Shown here: positions 59,473 through 64,000 of the stretch, piece after piece
Position numbering within the stretch: the first letter of the stretch is position 1
Layout of the letters: each line of letters starts with the position of its first letter
Source of the DNA: Trileptium ribeirensis
Taxonomy: Eukaryota > Nematoda > Enoplea > Enoplida > Thoracostomopsidae
Direction of reading: 5' to 3'
DNA length: 64,000 bases
NCBI GenBank assembly: GCA_030248225.1
Contig: JASANE010027982.1
Span: 52,044-116,043 of the forward strand
Notes under the pieces: model-generated
What the model was told of the DNA's origin: nothing
Seen by the model: only the letters and a program-made list of their open reading frames with translations
Databases searched by the model: none
Position numbers and translations under genes: made by a program

Positions 59473-61958
59473 CAACCCAACGGTGATCATTAGATACAGG
59501 TTGGTTAGGCACAGAATCCATATTCATATAGAAACGTACCTGCTCCCTCACCGAGCATCCACGATTAAGTATTTGAAATTTCATTCAATAAGTATAAAAA
59601 TATACGTCTTCTAAATGAATTTTAGATGAAACGTGTAATCAAAATTTTCAGTCGTACTGAGTTATGAAAATTCTTCTATCATGAATGCTCGGAACCTGTA
59701 TTCCCGGGCGCCATGATATAGCGAGGTCTTCTATATATTGAGGGCTATCACCAGACCCGGTTTTTTAAATTGGCGCTTATTTTTCTTTCCGGCACACGTT
59801 TATCGGAAGTAAAAATTTCATCGCAAACGAAAGGCAATGATTTCCTGTCGAAAATCATTAATTTACATGCCATTATTTATAGCATTTATATACCCCCTGT
59901 TCAATAATACAATTACAAACAGTTAATATAAAGCAAACAGGTTACATAATAGATAGTCTACTGGGTCAGGGAGTTTTGTGGTTTGTGCGGAAAATCAGAG
60001 ACGTAACATACCCGGATAAGTCAACGGAAACTAGATGAAAAATTCTAAACCCATAAATAGTCGGAAATTATTTCAAATTTTTCATAACTGTTACGTGTAT
60101 GGTTCATGGGAATGTATAAGAGAAATAAATTGTAAGATTAAACGTAAGGGTAATCGACATATGTTTCTCAGTTTCCGTAGCACTGAATCATTTAAGAGAT
60201 AACCGCTATCGAAACTTATAGGGTAGCAATCTAGTAGACCATCCAACTACATTACATAAACAAGACGCTCAATACCAGTAAGTTTAGGTCTGTAAAAAAT
60301 TTTTAAAAAGAAAAGTATTGAATATTTAGTTGAAAACCGCTATAAAATTTAAGCTATAAAGGGAAAATCAAGTTTAATTGAAACCAAAAAGTAACTATAA
60401 GCTGGTCATCGCTCTATTGTCGAAAGACCAAACACAATAAACAGTGCGTATGGTACTGTGATATCCGTCCTATGTCATGTGCAATTATATATCATGAAAA
60501 CGGTGGAAGTTTGTGTAAACTACAAACAACCTTTGCAATAACTCATAGAAAGAATGGTATAGCAAACGGAAAGTATAAGGCTAACAAATGCCTGGAGAAA
60601 TATAATAGTCACATAAAGTAGTATAGACAGAACCTATAAGTGTTTTATGAGAGATCGAAAATCTTAATTGGCATTGAACGGCAGCAACTGATAGAAAAAT
60701 TTGACAAAACATCTAATGTTTTATCAGGTGTGGATCAAGTTTTATCAACATAAACCTTAGTATACAATACTCGCCAAAAATGTCACCTTCCGAACAAACT
60801 TACATCGAACAAAATTTATTTATTCCTGAATAACAATCGAACACTTTTCGAACAGATCTCGAACATATAAAAAACAATCCAAAATTTCAAACACGTCTCG
60901 AACACATTTCGGACAAAGTTTTTAATTTATCGCACCAACAGCACTCATTTCTGGCGACTACTGTATGTATGTACGTAGAATTGTATGTAGTTCTCATTTT
61001 GCCTTACGTGACATATAAGCAATGTCACATTTTTTATATTATTAAAATGTTTATTTACATATTGATCATGTGGTTTACTTACATGGGTCTTCTGTTAACT
61101 ATGTCATATGGTTTTCCATATAAATAATTCAATGAATGTCACACTTATTTACTCAATGATTGTACAAGAACTTGAGCTAATAGTGCGGATTTCAACACTC
61201 ATATCATGAACTTGCCTAAATCCCTAATGCCCGGATCTAACTATGCCCTAAATGTCAATATTGAAAATAAGCACTTGAAAGCATAATGGCATCTTCGTAT
61301 AATACAAGATAATTAATATTCATTATATGGTTAGTCAAATGTTGTTGTGCAATAACAGTTAAAGTTGTTTTATTCACGTTCTATTGTGTATCATACACCT
61401 TAACTAGAGATACTCGGACTTCAACTCATGTCAAAAATTGTTTTACCGTAAAATGCACTGGAATGGGTTTATTCGCAAGACCCTAATGGCTAAAACCTTT
61501 TAGTCATAGTGACTTCCGAGTAATTTCATTAAGCACTTCCGCATTCCAATGACTTCCAAGTTACTGCCGCATGCCGATTACTTACCCCGTATTGCTTCTA
61601 CATGCCAGGTCACGCCCGTATTTCAGGCAAGGGGAAGCGCTTTACTTCCCTATTCTAATCACTTCCAGGTATCGTGATTAATACTTCTGAATTCCTCGGA
61701 CTCACAATCCTGTCATTATGTACCAAAAAATTTTGGATTAATGATCCTTGATTAAGTACTATATGATAAGTTACCAAATGATAATTGCGTCACCTCCGAG
61801 AGGTGAAACACATGCCTTCCATCTACTTGTAGTCGTACACTCGTTGTGACTACTCCTGAAGATTTGTTGTTGTTACTACTCGTTTAAGACACAGACTGCG
61901 TTAGATATCTGGAAAATGTATTTGTTATGTAGGTAATTGTTTAACGATGCTGTTTCAG

Positions 61959-62038
61959 GTAGTTACAGTCATAAACAGTGGAAGCCGAAGCTTGACGGCA
62001 CTTGGGACTCGGACAAAGAAAATACGAAGGTTTCTGGA
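61959..62038 (+). pseudogene. Mirror copy of candidate TONSL exon A
   Basis: Plus-strand copy with the same acceptor (TGCTGTTTCAG), donor (GTAAGTGTG) and 80-bp body as 47381-47460. On this strand the rest of TONSL is not present within the window, so it is probably a passenger of the inverted duplication. Confidence 0.6.
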
Positions 62039-64000
62039 GTAAGTGTGCTTACTTATTTCATAACTACTCTGTCCGCAAGAGTATCATTTTGATTCTACTG
62101 GAGAAATTTCAAAATGGGATTAACAAAATGTTATTCATTTTGCTAAATATCTCGTCTTTTTCTAGTACAAATAATTTCAGGTTCTGAGGCAACGCTTTAG
62201 CCTTACAAATCCAATAAGTAAGATCAAATGAACGCACGCTACATCTTGTAAAACTCGTTCGTCTGCCGTAAAACCCTTGAAACCCCATAAAAGGTATACT
62301 AGTAACTCGCAAAGCGAGGGGAAATAGAGCGAGAATGACCACTCTGCCCTTATTGACGATTCAGATACCTGTAACGATTTATGGCCTCGGGAACAAATTG
62401 CCTCATGTAAAGCTGGGGAACGTATTAAGTCGTGAACCCCAAACACGACCTGCTGAAGCCCTTTAACTTTACTTCACATGAGGGAATTGGTTTTTTTATC
62501 CGATTTGATATTGCCTCACTGCGCCTATAACCGCTATACGTGATGAACTACCGTGGGAATCATTTCGGTGGGAAAATATCGGTCTTGCGTGCATCTGTTT
62601 TATTACGTGTATAATATGTATGTGTTGTGTATATTGTTTACTGCATGCATACATTTCGTGTGTTAGCGCATGTATAATTGATGTATGAGTTTTCACATGT
62701 GTGAAATTGTTGTATTTATTACGTGTGAGTCGTATACAATACATGTAATTTAGCCTATGTGATGAAAGTATGTGTATGATTTGTTGTGTTCATTATGTGT
62801 AAGTTATATGGAATATGTGTAAGAGTCAGAAAATCGCAATAGTTTTGAGATCAAATTTTCCCAGTACAGTAAAGCAAAACTTTTAACAACTATAGAAATT
62901 GTGTGAAAATGGGCAGGGGGATGGATTGGGCATAGGCGGGTTTTGACGCCAAATGCCATAGGTCACTATGTGGATTATACATACCAAATTTGTCATTATT
63001 TGGATTTGGCCCACCCGTTAAGAAGTTACGGACCTCATCCCCTCGGTCATTTCTGGTAATGAGAATTTATCTAATTCGTGAAAATTATAAGTTTAAGAGA
63101 GTTTAAAACAATTAAAAATTTTAAAATCTGTGTGCCGGGGCTTATAAGTTTAGGTTACATATTGGATTTGAGTGTAGCCCCTTGGTGCCTTAACTATTAC
63201 ACTTCTACATTAGCGGAAACGTAAGTGTATTTCTGCTGGATTTTCACGAAAAATCTTTTTGAGTTAGGATTCCAAGAATTTCATAAAAAGGAGTTCTCTA
63301 ACACAGAAATTAAAATTTATGTTAGAGAGCGAATTTTACAATTCTAAGAATTCACAACCCCGGTTGGCAACCATTATATTAAAAATTAACCATTTACGAG
63401 ATTTTTCAGAACTAGGTTTCTTTTGAGTTCCAAGAAATCGGTTTTACAAAAGTTATTTAAGCGGTTGCGCAGTTATATCAAGGCCTCAGTCGGCCTCAGA
63501 AGCTGCGCGATCAAGGTGAGTACGGTTCAGCCGTTTATGTGTTAAATTGTGTAAAAGTTATAATTGGTTGTAGTGAGTGAAATAAAATGTTTGCGTTATA
63601 AGCGGTGACATATTAAGGCCTTTGGATTAAGCTCATAAATAGAATATCCATTGCATTGCTTCACATTAGTGTCCCTGCTGTTAGTTCGTGTGTAATCTAC
63701 GGTGGGACTAAACACCCCTAGGACCTCGTAGGTTACATACCTAAACCTGCTTAAATGATAGCAATTATACACCGGCAATACTTAAGTGATAACGCTACGG
63801 TCATTTTAATATTTAGTGGTAACACCACCGAACAACTCTTCGTTTCCTCTTCAAATGACCAAAAAGACAAAAACTTTTGAGATTTATACATCACAAATTT
63901 TAAAGAAAAATTACAGTTTGAAATGATTTTTACATAATAAGTCCCGATAAAACCTGACTTATTTGATGTATGCCACGCAAATATAATTATTTTTATTATA

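Larger units (their letters stand above)
58763..64000 (-). repeat. Right arm of giant inverted repeat, continuing past the window
   Basis: Reverse complement of 45443-50627. It includes the inverted minisatellite (58763-58910), a MITE (59062-59472) and an exact copy of the candidate exon (61959-62038). The match is unbroken at base 64000, so the true end is outside. Confidence 0.93.

Noticed and set aside
45443..64000. Palindrome as a Maverick/Polinton or other giant TIR transposon
   Set aside because: No polymerase, integrase or capsid genes are present, and the arms contain a candidate host exon and ordinary MITEs.
45443..64000. Palindrome as pure sequencing-read noise
   Set aside because: The arms differ by clustered substitutions and by a MITE length change, which simple read fold-back would not create; an assembly join of two haplotypes is still possible.

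Overview
This is animal nuclear DNA: AT-rich, with long introns full of transposons. It holds BEL/Pao LTR elements, several hAT families and jockey-type non-LTR retrotransposons. The mix fits an invertebrate (arthropod-like or similar), but I cannot name the species. No bacterial-style operons, CRISPR arrays or rRNA genes are visible.

The one host gene I can support is the 3' half of TONSL (tonsoku-like), on the minus strand from about 47.5 kb down to a stop codon at 2991-2993. I rebuilt it from twelve short exons with AG/GT borders and compatible phases. Eleven of them give an uninterrupted 620-residue reading frame: an acidic/basic linker, a ubiquitin-like segment and the C-terminal leucine-rich repeats. 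The twelfth, most upstream one (47381-47460) rests on splice phase only. The TPR and ankyrin exons are not in the window. Introns range from 65 bp to 17 kb and contain nearly everything else described here.

Left part (1-12.7 kb): a frameshifted jockey-like ORF2 at 1-1430 lies beyond the TONSL stop. The introns carry a hAT MITE (6051-7221, TSD GTAGTGAC), a 450-bp inverted-repeat MITE (7944-8393), and the RNase H/zinc-finger tail of a second non-LTR element (9854-11970) that is split by another copy of the same hAT MITE (10638-11914, TSD GTGTATAT).

Middle (12.7-45.4 kb): a GGGCGTAGCCAGG MITE, a 1.7-kb G-rich element with 26-bp TIRs, a foldback satellite family, a decayed autonomous hAT element (22612-26091, TSD CTTCAAAT), an unexplained structured block (26.1-31.25 kb) ending in six strong hairpins, a third hAT family (31453-32277, TSD GCCATGAT), a 46-bp minisatellite, 375-bp and about 340-bp tandem repeats, and a promoter-like region at 41.4 kb followed by five tandem mini-hairpins.

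Right part (45.4-64 kb): a giant inverted duplication. A left arm (45443-50627) is mirrored by a right arm (58763 to the window end and probably beyond). Between them are two head-to-head BEL/Pao arrays, each LTR-internal-LTR-internal-LTR with gag-only internal regions, around a 120-bp minisatellite spacer near 54.83 kb. The arms carry mirrored copies of the most upstream candidate TONSL exon. Whether this palindrome is real or an assembly product is the most important open question in the window.
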